A stretch of 64,000 nt of DNA from Actinacidiphila rubida (lineage in GTDB: Bacteria > Actinomycetota > Actinomycetes > Streptomycetales > Streptomycetaceae): positions 62,001 to 126,000 of the forward strand of contig NZ_FODD01000020.1 of the NCBI RefSeq assembly GCF_900110255.1. The letters are read 5' to 3'. Positions within the stretch are counted from its first letter, which is position 1; every line of letters begins with the position of its first letter. Position numbers and translations under genes: made by a program. Positions 52,216-61,823 of this stretch are shown here, piece by piece. The notes below the pieces were generated by a model. The model was not told where the DNA came from, did not search any database, and saw nothing but the letters and a program-made list of their open reading frames with translations.

Positions 52216-52878
52216 TCAGAAGAGGCGAAGCTTGTCGTCCTCGATGCCGCGCAACGCGTCATAGTCGAGGGTGACGCACCCGATGCCGCGGTCGGTGGCC
52301 AGCACCCGCGCCTGCGGCTTGATCTCCTGCGCGGCGAACACGCCCTTGACCGGCGCGAGATGGGGATCGCGGTTGAGGAGTTCGAGGTAGCGGGTGAGCT
52401 GCTCGACGCCGTCGATCTCACCGCGCCGCTTGATCTCGATCGCCACCGTCCCGCCGTCGGCGTCCCGGCACAGGATGTCGACCGGCCCGATGGCCGTGGG
52501 GTACTCGCGGCGGATGAGGGTCCAGCCCTCGCCCAGCACCTCCATGCGGTCCGCGAGGAGCTCCTGGAGGTGCGCCTCCACCCCGTCCTTGATCAGCCCG
52601 GGGTCCACGCCCAGCTCGTGCGAGGAGTCGTGCAGTATCTCCTCGATCGAGATGATCAGCTGCTCGCCGGCCTTGTTGGTGACCGTCCAGACGCCGTCCT
52701 CGCCCTCCTTCATGGAGCAGGGCGGCGACATCCAGTTGAGCGGCTTGTACGCGCGGTCGTCCGCGTGGACGGACAGGCTGCCGTCGGACTTGATCAGCAG
52801 CAGCCGGGTCGCCGAGGGAAGGTGTGCGGAGAGCCGGCCCGCGTAGTCGACGGAGCAGCGGGCGATCACGAGACGCAT
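52216..52878 (-). CDS. nucS: Mismatch-specific endonuclease NucS/EndoMS
   Basis: NucS replaces MutS-MutL mismatch repair in Actinobacteria, cutting both strands at mismatches. The start is the ATG at 52878 (MRLVIARCSVDYAGR); the product is 220 residues. An N-terminal dimerisation and DNA-binding domain contains RAYKPLNWMSPP; the C-terminal PD-(D/E)XK core has Asp134 (GPVDILCRD), Glu148 and Lys150 (AIEIKRRG). The last residues (DDKLRLF) fit the beta-clamp-binding peptide known for the family. It is convergent with the P-loop gene. Confidence 0.96.
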   Translation of the reverse strand: MRLVIARCSVDYAGRLSAHLPSATRLLLIKSDGSLSVHADDRAYKPLNWMSPPCSMKEGEDGVWTVTNKAGEQLIISIEEILHDSSHELGVDPGLIKDGVEAHLQELLADRMEVLGEGWTLIRREYPTAIGPVDILCRDADGGTVAIEIKRRGEIDGVEQLTRYLELLNRDPHLAPVKGVFAAQEIKPQARVLATDRGIGCVTLDYDALRGIEDDKLRLF

Positions 52879-53120
52879 GGTGCGCAACGCTAGCAGCATC
52901 GTGAGGCCGCCCGGACCTTGGGGCGAAAGCCCGGCCAAGTCCGGCCAACCCCGCGATACCGAGGAAAATTGGCTGGTTGTGGGCGTCGCCGCCTAGTGCT
53001 GCCGCGCGCCGGGCGCCTACGGTTGAAGCCCGGATCCGGCGTGCGTCCCCACGGCCGCCCCGTCCGGGGTCATCCGTCGGTTCGACCCCGTCGCGGTGCG
53101 GGGTCACGAGAGGAGTACCC

Positions 53121-53513
53121 ATGTCGCTCGACGTCTCACCGGCCCTTCTCGAGCAGGCCGAGCGAGGCGAGGTCGACGAGCAGGAATTCGTCGACTGCGT
53201 CCGGACGTCCCTCCCGTACGCCTGGGAGATGATCAGCTCACTGGTGGCGCAACTCAAGGTTGACGGGGGGGATTTCGCCGACAACCAGGTGCCGCCGCCG
53301 AGCGAGAAGGAGCGTGGGCAGTTGCTCCGCGCACTTGCCAGCGACGCGATACGAGGTGCCCTGCAGCGGCACTTCGGGGTGCGGCTCGCGTTCCAGAACT
53401 GCCATCGCGTGGCGGTCTTCCCGCTGGACCCCTCGGCCGAGGCGAGCCTCGGCCGCTTCACCTCCATCCGCTCCCAGATCCTCAACCAGTCGCCCGAGTT
53501 CCGGGACTGCTGA
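53121..53513 (+). CDS. SCO5389-family protein
   Basis: The product is 130 residues from the ATG at 53121, eight bases after AGAGGAG. It starts MSLDVSPALLEQAERGE, continues with FVDCVRTSLPYAWEMI and ends with HRVAVFPLDPSAEASL and SLGRFTSIRSQILNQSPEF. I recognise it as the conserved Streptomyces family named after SCO5389, next to nucS. It is soluble and mostly helical; no catalytic motif is visible and its function is unknown. Confidence 0.8.
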   Translation: MSLDVSPALLEQAERGEVDEQEFVDCVRTSLPYAWEMISSLVAQLKVDGGDFADNQVPPPSEKERGQLLRALASDAIRGALQRHFGVRLAFQNCHRVAVFPLDPSAEASLGRFTSIRSQILNQSPEFRDC

Positions 53514-53585
53514 CCGCCCCGGGGGCCGCCCGCGGCCCGCGACCGGCCCGGCGATCTCCCGAACCGCCTTGGTACACCTGCTTTT

Positions 53586-54614
53586 TCAGGCCAGTTCCGG
53601 GAGCACGTCAGCGCCCAGCCGCGCGACGTTCTGCAGGGTGGCGTCCAGGTCGCCCGAGCCCTCGGCGAGCAGGGCGAAGCGGGTGATGCCGGTGGCCTCG
53701 GCGGTCGCCGCGAGCCGGTCGGCGCACAGCCGGGGCGTGCCCACCGGGTGCAGTCCGCAGAGCAGTTCGGTGTAGGCGTGCGGGTCGCGCATCGCGCGCG
53801 GGCTGCCGTCGTGGGTGCGGTGTGCCGCGAGACCCTGCTGGAGCCAGCCCGGCATGGCCTTCAGCAGGGTCTCCACGGCGTCCTGGTGGGTGTCGGCGAC
53901 CTGGACCACCCCGGCCGACACGTGGCCCGCCGCGGCCGCCGCCACGGCCTCGGGGGAGTGGCCCGCGGCCAGCGCGGTCCGCCGCCACAGGGCGGCCATC
54001 CCCGCCTTGTCCTCGTCGCCGCAGTGCATGCCCAGCATCATCGGCAGGGCCCGTTCCGCGGCCAGTCTGACCGTGCCGGGCGAGGTGCAGGCGACCACCA
54101 CCGGCGGCCCGCCGCCGTCGAGCTCGTCGGGCCGCGGCACCACCGGCACCTCGGGGAACGCGAACCGCGGGCCGTCCGCGCCCACCGCGGGTTCGCGCAG
54201 CCAGCGCATCAGCAGGTCGAGGGACTCGGGGAAGCCGCTCTCGAAGGCACCGATCCCGGCGCCGAAGACGGTCAGGTCCACCCAGGGCCCGCCGCGTCCC
54301 ACGCCGAGCGTGAAGCGGCCGCCGGACGCCAGGTGCAGCAGCGCGGCCTGCTCGCCGAGTGCCACCGGGTGCGCGGTCGGCAGCACGCTCACCGCGGTGC
54401 CCACCCCGATCCTGGACGTGCGTCCGAGCAGCACCCCCGCGAGGGTGACGGCCGACGGGCAGACCCCGTACGGCACGAAGTGGTGCTCGGCCAGCCACAC
54501 CGCGTCGAGCCCCGCGGTCTCCGCGGCGTCGGCGGTGGATATCGCCCGGTGCAGCGCCTCACCCTGGCCCTGTCCGGGGAACTGGGCGGCGAGGACGAAG
54601 GTTCCCACGCGCAT
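53586..54614 (-). CDS. Luciferase-like (LLM class) flavin-dependent monooxygenase
   Basis: The product is 342 residues with the TIM-barrel features of the bacterial luciferase family: LDAVWLAEHHFVPYG, GRTSRIGVGTAVSVLPTAHPV, LASGGRFTLGVGRGGP and a C-terminal helix. Such enzymes use reduced FMN or F420 from a partner reductase. The substrate cannot be told from sequence. It is followed by a convergent SCO5389-family gene and preceded by a divergent small gene. Confidence 0.9.
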   Translation of the reverse strand: MRVGTFVLAAQFPGQGQGEALHRAISTADAAETAGLDAVWLAEHHFVPYGVCPSAVTLAGVLLGRTSRIGVGTAVSVLPTAHPVALGEQAALLHLASGGRFTLGVGRGGPWVDLTVFGAGIGAFESGFPESLDLLMRWLREPAVGADGPRFAFPEVPVVPRPDELDGGGPPVVVACTSPGTVRLAAERALPMMLGMHCGDEDKAGMAALWRRTALAAGHSPEAVAAAAAGHVSAGVVQVADTHQDAVETLLKAMPGWLQQGLAAHRTHDGSPRAMRDPHAYTELLCGLHPVGTPRLCADRLAATAEATGITRFALLAEGSGDLDATLQNVARLGADVLPELA

Positions 54615-54785
54615 CGCTCACTCCCTCCTGCGGGGTCTAACGGTTGGCACGTGCCGTAGGCACGGCTTGCGCAGACGTTTTCATGATTTTCGGCAGCTGT
54701 CCCGAAGACCGCGGGAGTGCCTGCACGCCCCCTCCGGGCGCGTACGCTGGAGTGCTGCCCCTACCGCAGAGCCCGTGAGGTGATC

Positions 54786-55100
54786 GTGTCGCCGCGACGC
54801 AACCAACCGCACAAGCCGGCGCACGGCCGGGACGACGACGAGCGCGAGCCCGGCGGCGGCTTCCAGGACACCGAGTCCTGGCAGGGCGAGGAGTGGATCG
54901 TGCGGCAGGTCGCCGGCGGCCCCAAGCACTACCGCTGCCCGGGGTGCGACCAGGAGATCCCGCCCGGCACCGGGCACGTCGTGGCGTGGCGCGAGTACGG
55001 GGGAGTGGACGACCGGCGGCACTGGCACCGCGCCTGCTGGAACGCCAGGGACCGCCGCACCAGCAGGGTGCAGCGGTCCCGGAACGCTCCGCGCCACTGA
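54786..55100 (+). CDS. Small Cys/His protein (annotated ATP/GTP-binding in relatives)
   Basis: The product is 104 residues from the GTG at 54786. The basic, charged N-terminal half (SPRRNQPHKPAHGRDDDE) has no fold signature. The second half reads YRCPGCDQEIPPGTGHVVAW and RRHWHRACWNAR: two Cys, then His-His-Cys, an arrangement like a treble-clef or zinc-ribbon metal site. Homologues in Streptomyces are often called ATP/GTP-binding protein, but no P-loop is present here, so that name is doubtful. The basic tail could bind nucleic acid. Confidence 0.7.
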   Translation: MSPRRNQPHKPAHGRDDDEREPGGGFQDTESWQGEEWIVRQVAGGPKHYRCPGCDQEIPPGTGHVVAWREYGGVDDRRHWHRACWNARDRRTSRVQRSRNAPRH

Positions 55101-55130
55101 GGCACGGCAGGTCGGCGGCCCGTCAGGCGG

Positions 55131-55904
55131 TCAGGCGTCGCGGTTCTTCAGCACGAGGAACCCGCCGGCGAGCGCGGCGGCCACCCACACGGCCATGATC
55201 AGGATGCCGCCCCACGGCCCGTACGGGGTGTGGTTGTCGGAGGTCTGCACGACCTGCATGATCTTCTGGCCGGCCTGGTCGGGGAAGTACTTCGCGACGT
55301 TCTTCACCTTCGGCACCGCCCGCAGGATCGGCGACACCAGGAAGAAGAACGGCATCAGGATGCCCAGGCCCAGCATCGGGCTGCGCAGCATCGCCGCGGC
55401 GCCCACGCAGAACAGCACCAGCAGCGTCATGTACAGCCCGGCGCCGAACACCGCGCGGAAGACGTGCGGGTCGCCGATGTGCGCCTTGTGCGAGCCGAGC
55501 AGGGCCTGCCCGAGGAAGAACGTGATGAAGCTCGTCGCCATGCCGACGACCAGCGCCAGCAGCCCGGCCACGGCGACCTTCGCGGCGTAGAACGAGCCGC
55601 GCTGCGGCACCGCGGCCAGCGACGTGCGGATCATGCCGGTGCTGTACTCGGTGGCGATCACCAGCACGCCGAACACGATCAGCGCCAGCTGGCCGAGGGA
55701 GGTGCCGAAGAAACTCGTGTTGGTCGGGTCGAACGTCGCCTTGTCGCTGTCCGACATCGAGCTCCACTGGTTGTTGAACACCAGGCAGATGACCGCGCCG
55801 AGGCCGACGGTCACGACGAAGGCCAGCACGAGCGTCCACACCGTGGAGCGCACCGACCGGATCTTCGTCCACTCCGACTGCAGGACGGCAGAGGGGCTCG
55901 CCAT
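55131..55904 (-). CDS. ABC transporter permease
   Basis: The product is 257 residues with six hydrophobic segments (for example VWTLVLAFVVTVGLGAVI and GQLALIVFGVLVIATEYSTG), the ABC-2 type pattern starting with QSEWTKIRSVRSTVW. It lies one base after the ATP-binding gene stop, so both are translated from one message. ABC-2 exporters move drugs, lipids or polysaccharides; the cargo is unknown. Confidence 0.9.
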   Translation of the reverse strand: MASPSAVLQSEWTKIRSVRSTVWTLVLAFVVTVGLGAVICLVFNNQWSSMSDSDKATFDPTNTSFFGTSLGQLALIVFGVLVIATEYSTGMIRTSLAAVPQRGSFYAAKVAVAGLLALVVGMATSFITFFLGQALLGSHKAHIGDPHVFRAVFGAGLYMTLLVLFCVGAAAMLRSPMLGLGILMPFFFLVSPILRAVPKVKNVAKYFPDQAGQKIMQVVQTSDNHTPYGPWGGILIMAVWVAAALAGGFLVLKNRDA

Positions 55905-55905
55905 G

Positions 55906-56952
55906 TCAGCGCCCCTTCCCGGAGCCGGGGTTGCGCCACTGGGCGCCCCACTCCTGTGCCGGGGGCTGCTGCCCGGGAGCCTGGCCCGCGGGCACGCCCT
56001 GCGCGATCACGTCCGGACCGCCGGCGCCACCCTGACCGGGCGGCAGCGACCCGCCCGCGTGGTACTCCACCGACTCCGCGGTCAGCTGCATGAACGCTTC
56101 CTCCAACGATGCCCGCTGCGGGCTCAGTTCGTGCAGCACCACCTGGTGCTGCGCGGCCAGCGTGCCGAGGTCGGCCGCGTCCGCGTCCTGGATCTCGAAC
56201 GCGCCGTCCGAGGTGGTCACCACCGTGTGCCCGGCCGCCGCCAGCACGTCCTTGAGCCGCTCCGGCTGCGGGCTGCGCATGCGCACGAAGGACCGGGAGT
56301 TCTTCTCGATGAAGTCGGCCATCGAGGTGTCGGCGAGCAGCCGGCCGCGGCCGATGACGATCAGGTGCTCGGCGGTCAGCGCCATCTCGCTCATCAGGTG
56401 GCTGGAGACGAAGACCGTGCGGCCCTGCGCCGCCAGGCCCTTCATCAGGTTCCTGATCCAGTGGATGCCCTCGGGGTCGAGGCCGTTGACCGGCTCGTCG
56501 AACATGAGGATCTCCGGATCGCCGAGCAGCGCCGCCGCGATGCCCAGACGCTGGCCCATGCCCAGCGAGAAGCCCTTGGAGCGCTTCCTGGCCACCGCGG
56601 TCAGACCCACCGTCTCCAGCACCTCGTCCACCCGGTGCCGGGGGATGCGGTTGGACTGCGCCAGGCACAGCAGGTGGTTGTAGGCGGTGCGGCCGCCGTG
56701 CACGTCCTTGGCGTCCAGCAGCGCCCCGATGTACTTCAGGGGCTCGCTGAGCTGGGAGTAGTGCCTGCCGTCGATCCGCACGTCGCCGCTGGTCGGCGCG
56801 TCCAGGCCGAGCAGCATACGCATAGTGGTCGACTTGCCCGCGCCGTTCGGCCCGAGGAAGCCCGTCACCACGCCGGGGCGCACGGTGAAGGTCAGATGGT
56901 CGACAGCGGTCTTGTCCCCGTACCGCTTGGTGAGCCCCTGCAACTCAATCAT
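55906..56952 (-). CDS. ABC transporter ATP-binding protein
   Basis: The start is the ATG at 56952 (MIELQGLTKRYGDKTAV); the product is 348 residues. Walker A GPNGAGKST, signature SLGMGQRLGIAAAL and Walker B ILMFDEPVNGLD are complete. The C-terminal 130 residues contain a regulatory extension and a Gly/Pro-rich tail (GGSLPPGQGGAGG). It pairs with the permease downstream as a homodimeric-type exporter. Confidence 0.93.
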   Translation of the reverse strand: MIELQGLTKRYGDKTAVDHLTFTVRPGVVTGFLGPNGAGKSTTMRMLLGLDAPTSGDVRIDGRHYSQLSEPLKYIGALLDAKDVHGGRTAYNHLLCLAQSNRIPRHRVDEVLETVGLTAVARKRSKGFSLGMGQRLGIAAALLGDPEILMFDEPVNGLDPEGIHWIRNLMKGLAAQGRTVFVSSHLMSEMALTAEHLIVIGRGRLLADTSMADFIEKNSRSFVRMRSPQPERLKDVLAAAGHTVVTTSDGAFEIQDADAADLGTLAAQHQVVLHELSPQRASLEEAFMQLTAESVEYHAGGSLPPGQGGAGGPDVIAQGVPAGQAPGQQPPAQEWGAQWRNPGSGKGR

Positions 56953-57040
56953 GGGGGCGAGGCTAGCAAGCACGGCGGAACCCCCGCCCGAGGAGGGACG
57001 GGGGTTCCGGGGAAATGCCTGTGAAGATCTGCCGCCGAGG

Positions 57041-57979
57041 TCAGCGGGACTGCTGCGCCGGGACGCCCCGCGACAGCGGCTCGTCGTCGGCGGGGGCGCC
57101 GGCCGCGGCGACCGCCGCACCGGTCAGCGTGGCCAGCATCTCGCGGACGTTGGTCAGCTGGGCGTTGATGCTGTCGCGGCGGTTGGTGAGCGCCGCCAGC
57201 TCGCGCTCGGATTCGCTGCGGATCCGGTCGGCCTTCGCGTTCGCGTCCGCGACGATGTCCTCGGACTGGCGCTGCGCGGTCTCCACCGTCTGGCGGGCGC
57301 GGCGCTCCGCGTCGGTGCGCAGCTTCTCCGCCTCCAGGCGCAGCTGCTCGGCGCGGTGCTCGATCTCCGCCAGGCGCTTCTCCGCCTTCGCCTGACGGGA
57401 CGCCAGGTCGCGCTCGGACTGCTCGCGGCGCTTGGCCAGGTTGGTCTCGAAGTCCGCGGCGGCCTGGGCGGCCTTGGCGCGGGTCTCCTCGAACAGCGCG
57501 TCGGCCTCCTCGCGCTTGGCCGCGGCGTCCTTCTGCGCGTCCGAACGCAGCTGCGTGGCGTCGCCCTTCGCCTTCTCGACGATCCGCGCGCCCTCGTCCT
57601 CGGCCTTGGCCCTGCGGTCGGAGGAGTAGGCCTCGGCGTCGCTGCGCACCTGCGCGGCGGCCGACTCGGCCAGCTCGCGGTGCTGTTCGGCGGCCCGGCG
57701 GGCCTCCTCGCGCAGATCCTTCGCCTCCTCCTCGGCGAGGCGGAGGATCTTCTCGACCCGGGCCCCGAGACCCGCGTACGACGGCTCCGAGTCGTTCACC
57801 TGAGCCTGGGCGTTCTGGGTTTCGAGGTGGAGCTCCTCGATGCGCTTCTCCAGTGCGGTGATCCGGGTCAACGCGCTGTCACGGTCGGCGACGAGCTTGG
57901 TGATGCGGTCGTCCACCTGTCCGCGGTCGTATCCGCGCCGCACGAGCTCGAAGCCGAAGGGGGAGGAAGTGTCGCTCAT
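57041..57979 (-). CDS. filP: FilP, intermediate-filament-like coiled-coil protein
   Basis: FilP forms filaments near hyphal tips and gives the hypha rigidity in Streptomyces. The product is 312 residues: an N-terminal DivIVA-like segment (GFELVRRGYDRGQVDDRITKL) and a long coiled coil to about residue 285, rich in Glu, Ala, Arg, with a short Pro/Ala tail. It is followed upstream on the same strand by scy, its binding partner. Order scy-filP matches S. coelicolor SCO5397-SCO5396. Confidence 0.93.
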   Translation of the reverse strand: MSDTSSPFGFELVRRGYDRGQVDDRITKLVADRDSALTRITALEKRIEELHLETQNAQAQVNDSEPSYAGLGARVEKILRLAEEEAKDLREEARRAAEQHRELAESAAAQVRSDAEAYSSDRRAKAEDEGARIVEKAKGDATQLRSDAQKDAAAKREEADALFEETRAKAAQAAADFETNLAKRREQSERDLASRQAKAEKRLAEIEHRAEQLRLEAEKLRTDAERRARQTVETAQRQSEDIVADANAKADRIRSESERELAALTNRRDSINAQLTNVREMLATLTGAAVAAAGAPADDEPLSRGVPAQQSR

Positions 57980-58081
57980 GGGGTTCCTGTCGATTCAGAC
58001 CGGTGAGGTGATAGGGGAAATCCTAGGGGCCTTTGCGGCGTGTCACCGAGCCATTGCGGTTTCGGTGTGGAGAATGACCGC

Positions 58082-61000
58082 TCAATCGAGTGGTGCATCG
58101 TCGATGCGCTTGCCACCCGTCCGAGCGTTGCCGGCACCCGCGCCGGCAGCGACAGTACTCTTCGATCCGCCGCCGCCGTGAGGTGCCTCAAAGGATTCCA
58201 ACGCCTCCAGCACATCCTGCACACGCGAGATCTCCGCGTTGATGTCCTCCCTGCGGCGCGTGAGCGTCTCCAGTTCGCGCTTCCCGGCGGTCACGATGCG
58301 CTCGGCCTCCGCCGTGGCCTCCGCCTTGACCCGCTCCGCGTCACGGTCGGCCGCGATCTTCTTCTGCTCGGCCTCCTTGAGCAGGCCCTCGGCCTTCTTC
58401 ACCGCGGCGATCCTGACCTTGCTGGCCTCCGAGGTGGCCGTGGACTTGACCTCCGCGGCCTTGGCCTCCGCCTCGGCGAGCTGCTCGGTGGCCGCGGCCA
58501 CCAGCTTGTCCACCCGCTCACCGACGGACTTCATCGCCTCGGAGGCCTCCTTGCGGGCCCGCTCGTGCAGCTCCTCGACCTCCGACTCGACCCGGCGGCG
58601 CAGCTCGTCGCTGCGCTCGCGGATCGCCGTGGCGTCGGCCCGGGCCTCGCCGAGCATCGTGTCGGCGTCGTTGCGGGACCGCTCGACGTACGTGTTGCCC
58701 TCCGCGGTGGTCTCGGCGACGATCCGCTCGGCCTCCGCGCGGGCCGCGCCCACCATGGCGTCAGCCTGCTCCTCGGCGGCGGCACCGGTCCTCACCGCCT
58801 CCGCCTGGGCCTTGCCGATCAGCTCGTCGGCCTGCTCCGCGGCCTCGCTGCGGCGCTTGTTGGCCGCCTCACGGGCCTCGTCGAGGATGCGCTGCGAGGC
58901 GGTGCGGGTCTCCTCGGCGTCGTGCTCCGCGGAGTCCAGCGCCTGCTTGGCCATCGCGCCGAGCCGCTCCGCCTCCTCGCGGGCCTTGGACACCAACTGG
59001 TCGGCCTGGGACGCCGCGTCGGCCCGCATCCGGTTGGCGTCCTCGCGGGCCTCCGCGCGCAGCCGGTCGGACTCCTCGATCGCCTCGGTGACCGTGCGGT
59101 CGGCCAGCCGGCGGGCCTCCTCGGCCTCCTCCTGGGCCTCCCGGCGCATCCGCGAGGCGTCCTCGGCGGCGCGCTCCCGCTCGGAGTTGGCGTCCGCGTG
59201 CAGCCGGTCGGCCTCGCCCTGGGCGTCGGCGCGCAGCTGCTGCGCGGCGTGCTCGGCGGCCGCCCGCAGTCCGGTGATCTCCTCCTCGGCCTCCTGGCGC
59301 AGGTTCGCGACGGAGTCCCGCACCTGCTGCGCGGTCGTCTCGGCGGCGCCCACCATGTCGGTGGCCCGCTGCTCGGCCTCCGCGGCCAGCCGGTCGGCCT
59401 CCGCGGCCGCGTCCTCCACCCGCTTGCGGGCGGCGGCCAGCAGCTCGTCGCTCTCGGTGCGGGCCTGCGCCCGCTCCTGCCCGGCCTCGGCCCGCGCCGA
59501 CTCCAGCAGTTCCTCGGCTTCGCGCCGGCGCCGGGACGCCTCCTCCTGCGCGGCGCCCAGGGCCTCCGCGGCCTCCACGCCGGTGCGCTCGGCCGCGGCC
59601 GCCGCCTCGGCCCGCAGCCGGTCCGCGGTCTCCTGGGCCTCCGCCCGGCGCTGCTCGGCCTCCGTGGCCGCGTCGGCCTGCAGCCGGACGGCCACCGCCT
59701 CGCCCTCGGCGCGGGACTGCGCGGCGTCGGCCGCGGCCTCGTCGCGCAGCCGCTGCGCCTCGGTCGCGGCCTGCTCCTGCAGGGCGCGGACCCGCTCGGC
59801 GGTCTCCTGGCGCAGCCGCTCGGCCTCCTCCGCGGCCTCGCCGCGGATCCGGTCCGACTCGCCGTTCGCCTCGCGCAGCGTCTCCTCGGCGGTGCTGACC
59901 CGGGTCTCGGCCTCCTCGCGCAGCCGCGCCAGGTCGGTCCCGGCCTCGTCGCGCATCCGCGCCACGATCGTCTCGCCCTCGGCGCGCTGCTCGGCGGCGG
60001 CCCGCTCGGCCTCCTCGCGCACCGCCGCGGCCTGGCGCTCGGCCTCGGCCCGCAGCTCGTCGGCCTCGGCGCGGGCGCCGCGCAGCGCCTCCTCCGCCTT
60101 GACCTGGAGCGCCGACGCCCGGTCCACGGACTCGGTGCGCATCCGGTCGGACTCGGTCGCCGCGTTCTGCCGCACCTCGTCGCCGTCGGCCGTGGCCTTC
60201 GCCAGCAGCTCCTCGGCCCGGCTCGCGGCCTCCTCGATCTGCTGGACGGCCTCGCGGCGCGCCTCGCCGCGGATCCGCTCGCCCTCGGCGACCGCGTCGG
60301 CCCGCAGCTGCTCGGCCTCGCCGCGCAGCCGCCGGGCCTCCTCCTGCAACTCGACGGTCCTGGCCCGGTACTCCTTGGTGTCGTCCTGGGCCGCGCCGCG
60401 CAGCTCCTGCGCCGACTCCTCGGCCTGGGCGCGCAGCCGGTCGGCCTCCGCGTCGGCCTCGCGGCGGATCCGCTCGGCCTCCTCGGTGGCGGCCTTGGTC
60501 GCCGACCGGGCGTCCTGGGACGCCTTGGTGAGGATCTCCTCGGCCGACCGGGCGGCCTGCGCGAGCTGCGCCGCCGCGTCCTCGGTGGCCCTGGCCTTCG
60601 CGGTCTCCGCCGCCTCGGTCCGGATCCGGTCGGCCTCGCCGCGGGCGTCGGCGAGCGCCTGCTCGGCCTCGGCCTTCGTCGCGTCGGCCTCCTTGGTGGC
60701 CTCGCCGACCATGCGCGCGATCTCGGCGCGGGCCGTGCGGGTGCGCTGCTCGGCCTCCGTCTCGGTGGCCGCCAGGCGCTTGGCGGCACCGGCCGTGGAC
60801 TCCTCGCGCAGCCGGTCGGCCTCGGCCCGCGCGCTGCGCAGCGACTCGTCGGCCTCGCGCAGCCGCTCCTCGGCCACCCGGGACAGCTCGGCGGCCCGGG
60901 ACCTGGCCTCGTCGGACTCGCTGCGGCTCGACGTGCGCAGCTGCTCGGCCTCGCTGGTGGCCTCGGTGGCCTGTGCGGAGGCGGCGGTCAGCAGCCGCTC

Positions 61001-61675
61001 GGCGTCGGTCCTGGCACGGCGCAGCAGCTGCTCTGCCTCGGCGCGGGCGGCCTGCGCCTCCGCGGTCAGCCGCTGGTTGGTCTGCTCGGCGGCACGGGTG
61101 GCCTCGGACTGCGCGGCGGCGATCGCCCGCTCGGACTCGACCCGCGTCTCGTCCAGCAGCCGGCGGGCCTGCGACTCGCTGCGCGCCCGCAGCTGCTCCG
61201 CCCACGCGACGTTCTCGTTGACGTGGCTCTCGACGGTGCTGCGCCGCTCGGCGAGCTCGTCGTCCAGCTGGCGGCGGCGGGCGATCGCCTCGGCGTGCCA
61301 CTCCGCCTCGAACCGGGACCGGTGCTCGGCCTGCTCCTGCAGCAGCCGCTGGGTCTGCGCCCGGGCCTCGCGCAGCTCGCGCTCGGCGTCGGTGCGCAGC
61401 TGGTCGGCCTGCATCTGGGCGTTGCGGAGCAGCTGGTCGGCCTGGTGGCCGATGTTGTCGTAGGCGGGGCGGGACGCGAGGGCACGCCGCGCCTCGTGCA
61501 GCTTGGCGCGCAGTACCTCGACCTGGTACCCGAGGTCGTCGGCATGGTCGACCGCCTTGCCCCGCTCGGTACGCAGCCGTTCCATCTCGGCCTCGAGCAG
61601 GGAGAGGTGGTCGTCAGCCCGGTAGCTGTCGTTGCCCCGCACTCCGCGGTCCCATCGGTCTCCTGGCGTCCTCAC
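58082..61675 (-). CDS. scy: Scy, polarisome scaffold coiled-coil protein
   Basis: Scy assembles with DivIVA and FilP to mark new growth tips. The product is 1197 residues. After a short N terminus (YRADDHLSLLEAEMERLR) nearly the whole protein is one coiled coil rich in Ala, Glu and Arg with repeated units (EAERIRREA-like), ending in a Gly/Ser-rich tail. I recall about 1326 residues in S. coelicolor, so this one has fewer repeats. The GTG at 61675 is taken as start; a GTG 11 codons later is an alternative. The complementary strand shows a long open frame caused by the GC-rich repeat. Confidence 0.92.
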   Translation of the reverse strand: MRTPGDRWDRGVRGNDSYRADDHLSLLEAEMERLRTERGKAVDHADDLGYQVEVLRAKLHEARRALASRPAYDNIGHQADQLLRNAQMQADQLRTDAERELREARAQTQRLLQEQAEHRSRFEAEWHAEAIARRRQLDDELAERRSTVESHVNENVAWAEQLRARSESQARRLLDETRVESERAIAAAQSEATRAAEQTNQRLTAEAQAARAEAEQLLRRARTDAERLLTAASAQATEATSEAEQLRTSSRSESDEARSRAAELSRVAEERLREADESLRSARAEADRLREESTAGAAKRLAATETEAEQRTRTARAEIARMVGEATKEADATKAEAEQALADARGEADRIRTEAAETAKARATEDAAAQLAQAARSAEEILTKASQDARSATKAATEEAERIRREADAEADRLRAQAEESAQELRGAAQDDTKEYRARTVELQEEARRLRGEAEQLRADAVAEGERIRGEARREAVQQIEEAASRAEELLAKATADGDEVRQNAATESDRMRTESVDRASALQVKAEEALRGARAEADELRAEAERQAAAVREEAERAAAEQRAEGETIVARMRDEAGTDLARLREEAETRVSTAEETLREANGESDRIRGEAAEEAERLRQETAERVRALQEQAATEAQRLRDEAAADAAQSRAEGEAVAVRLQADAATEAEQRRAEAQETADRLRAEAAAAAERTGVEAAEALGAAQEEASRRRREAEELLESARAEAGQERAQARTESDELLAAARKRVEDAAAEADRLAAEAEQRATDMVGAAETTAQQVRDSVANLRQEAEEEITGLRAAAEHAAQQLRADAQGEADRLHADANSERERAAEDASRMRREAQEEAEEARRLADRTVTEAIEESDRLRAEAREDANRMRADAASQADQLVSKAREEAERLGAMAKQALDSAEHDAEETRTASQRILDEAREAANKRRSEAAEQADELIGKAQAEAVRTGAAAEEQADAMVGAARAEAERIVAETTAEGNTYVERSRNDADTMLGEARADATAIRERSDELRRRVESEVEELHERARKEASEAMKSVGERVDKLVAAATEQLAEAEAKAAEVKSTATSEASKVRIAAVKKAEGLLKEAEQKKIAADRDAERVKAEATAEAERIVTAGKRELETLTRRREDINAEISRVQDVLEALESFEAPHGGGGSKSTVAAGAGAGNARTGGKRIDDAPLD

Positions 61676-61823
61676 CCGCCCACCGGGTGAGATTCTCCGT
61701 CACTCCGTCGGTGGACGGAGTGGTACGAGGAATGGTGTCAGATCAACATCGGGGAACGGGAGACCGCAGTCGGCAGCCCGCTCCTCGGACCCGGCCACTC
61801 TACCGGCCGTAGCGGGCGTTGGG

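Noticed and set aside
58040..61690. Open frame of over 1200 codons opposite scy
   Set aside because: It is the mirror of the GC-rich, Ala/Glu/Arg coiled-coil repeat of scy and has no independent start signal or family.
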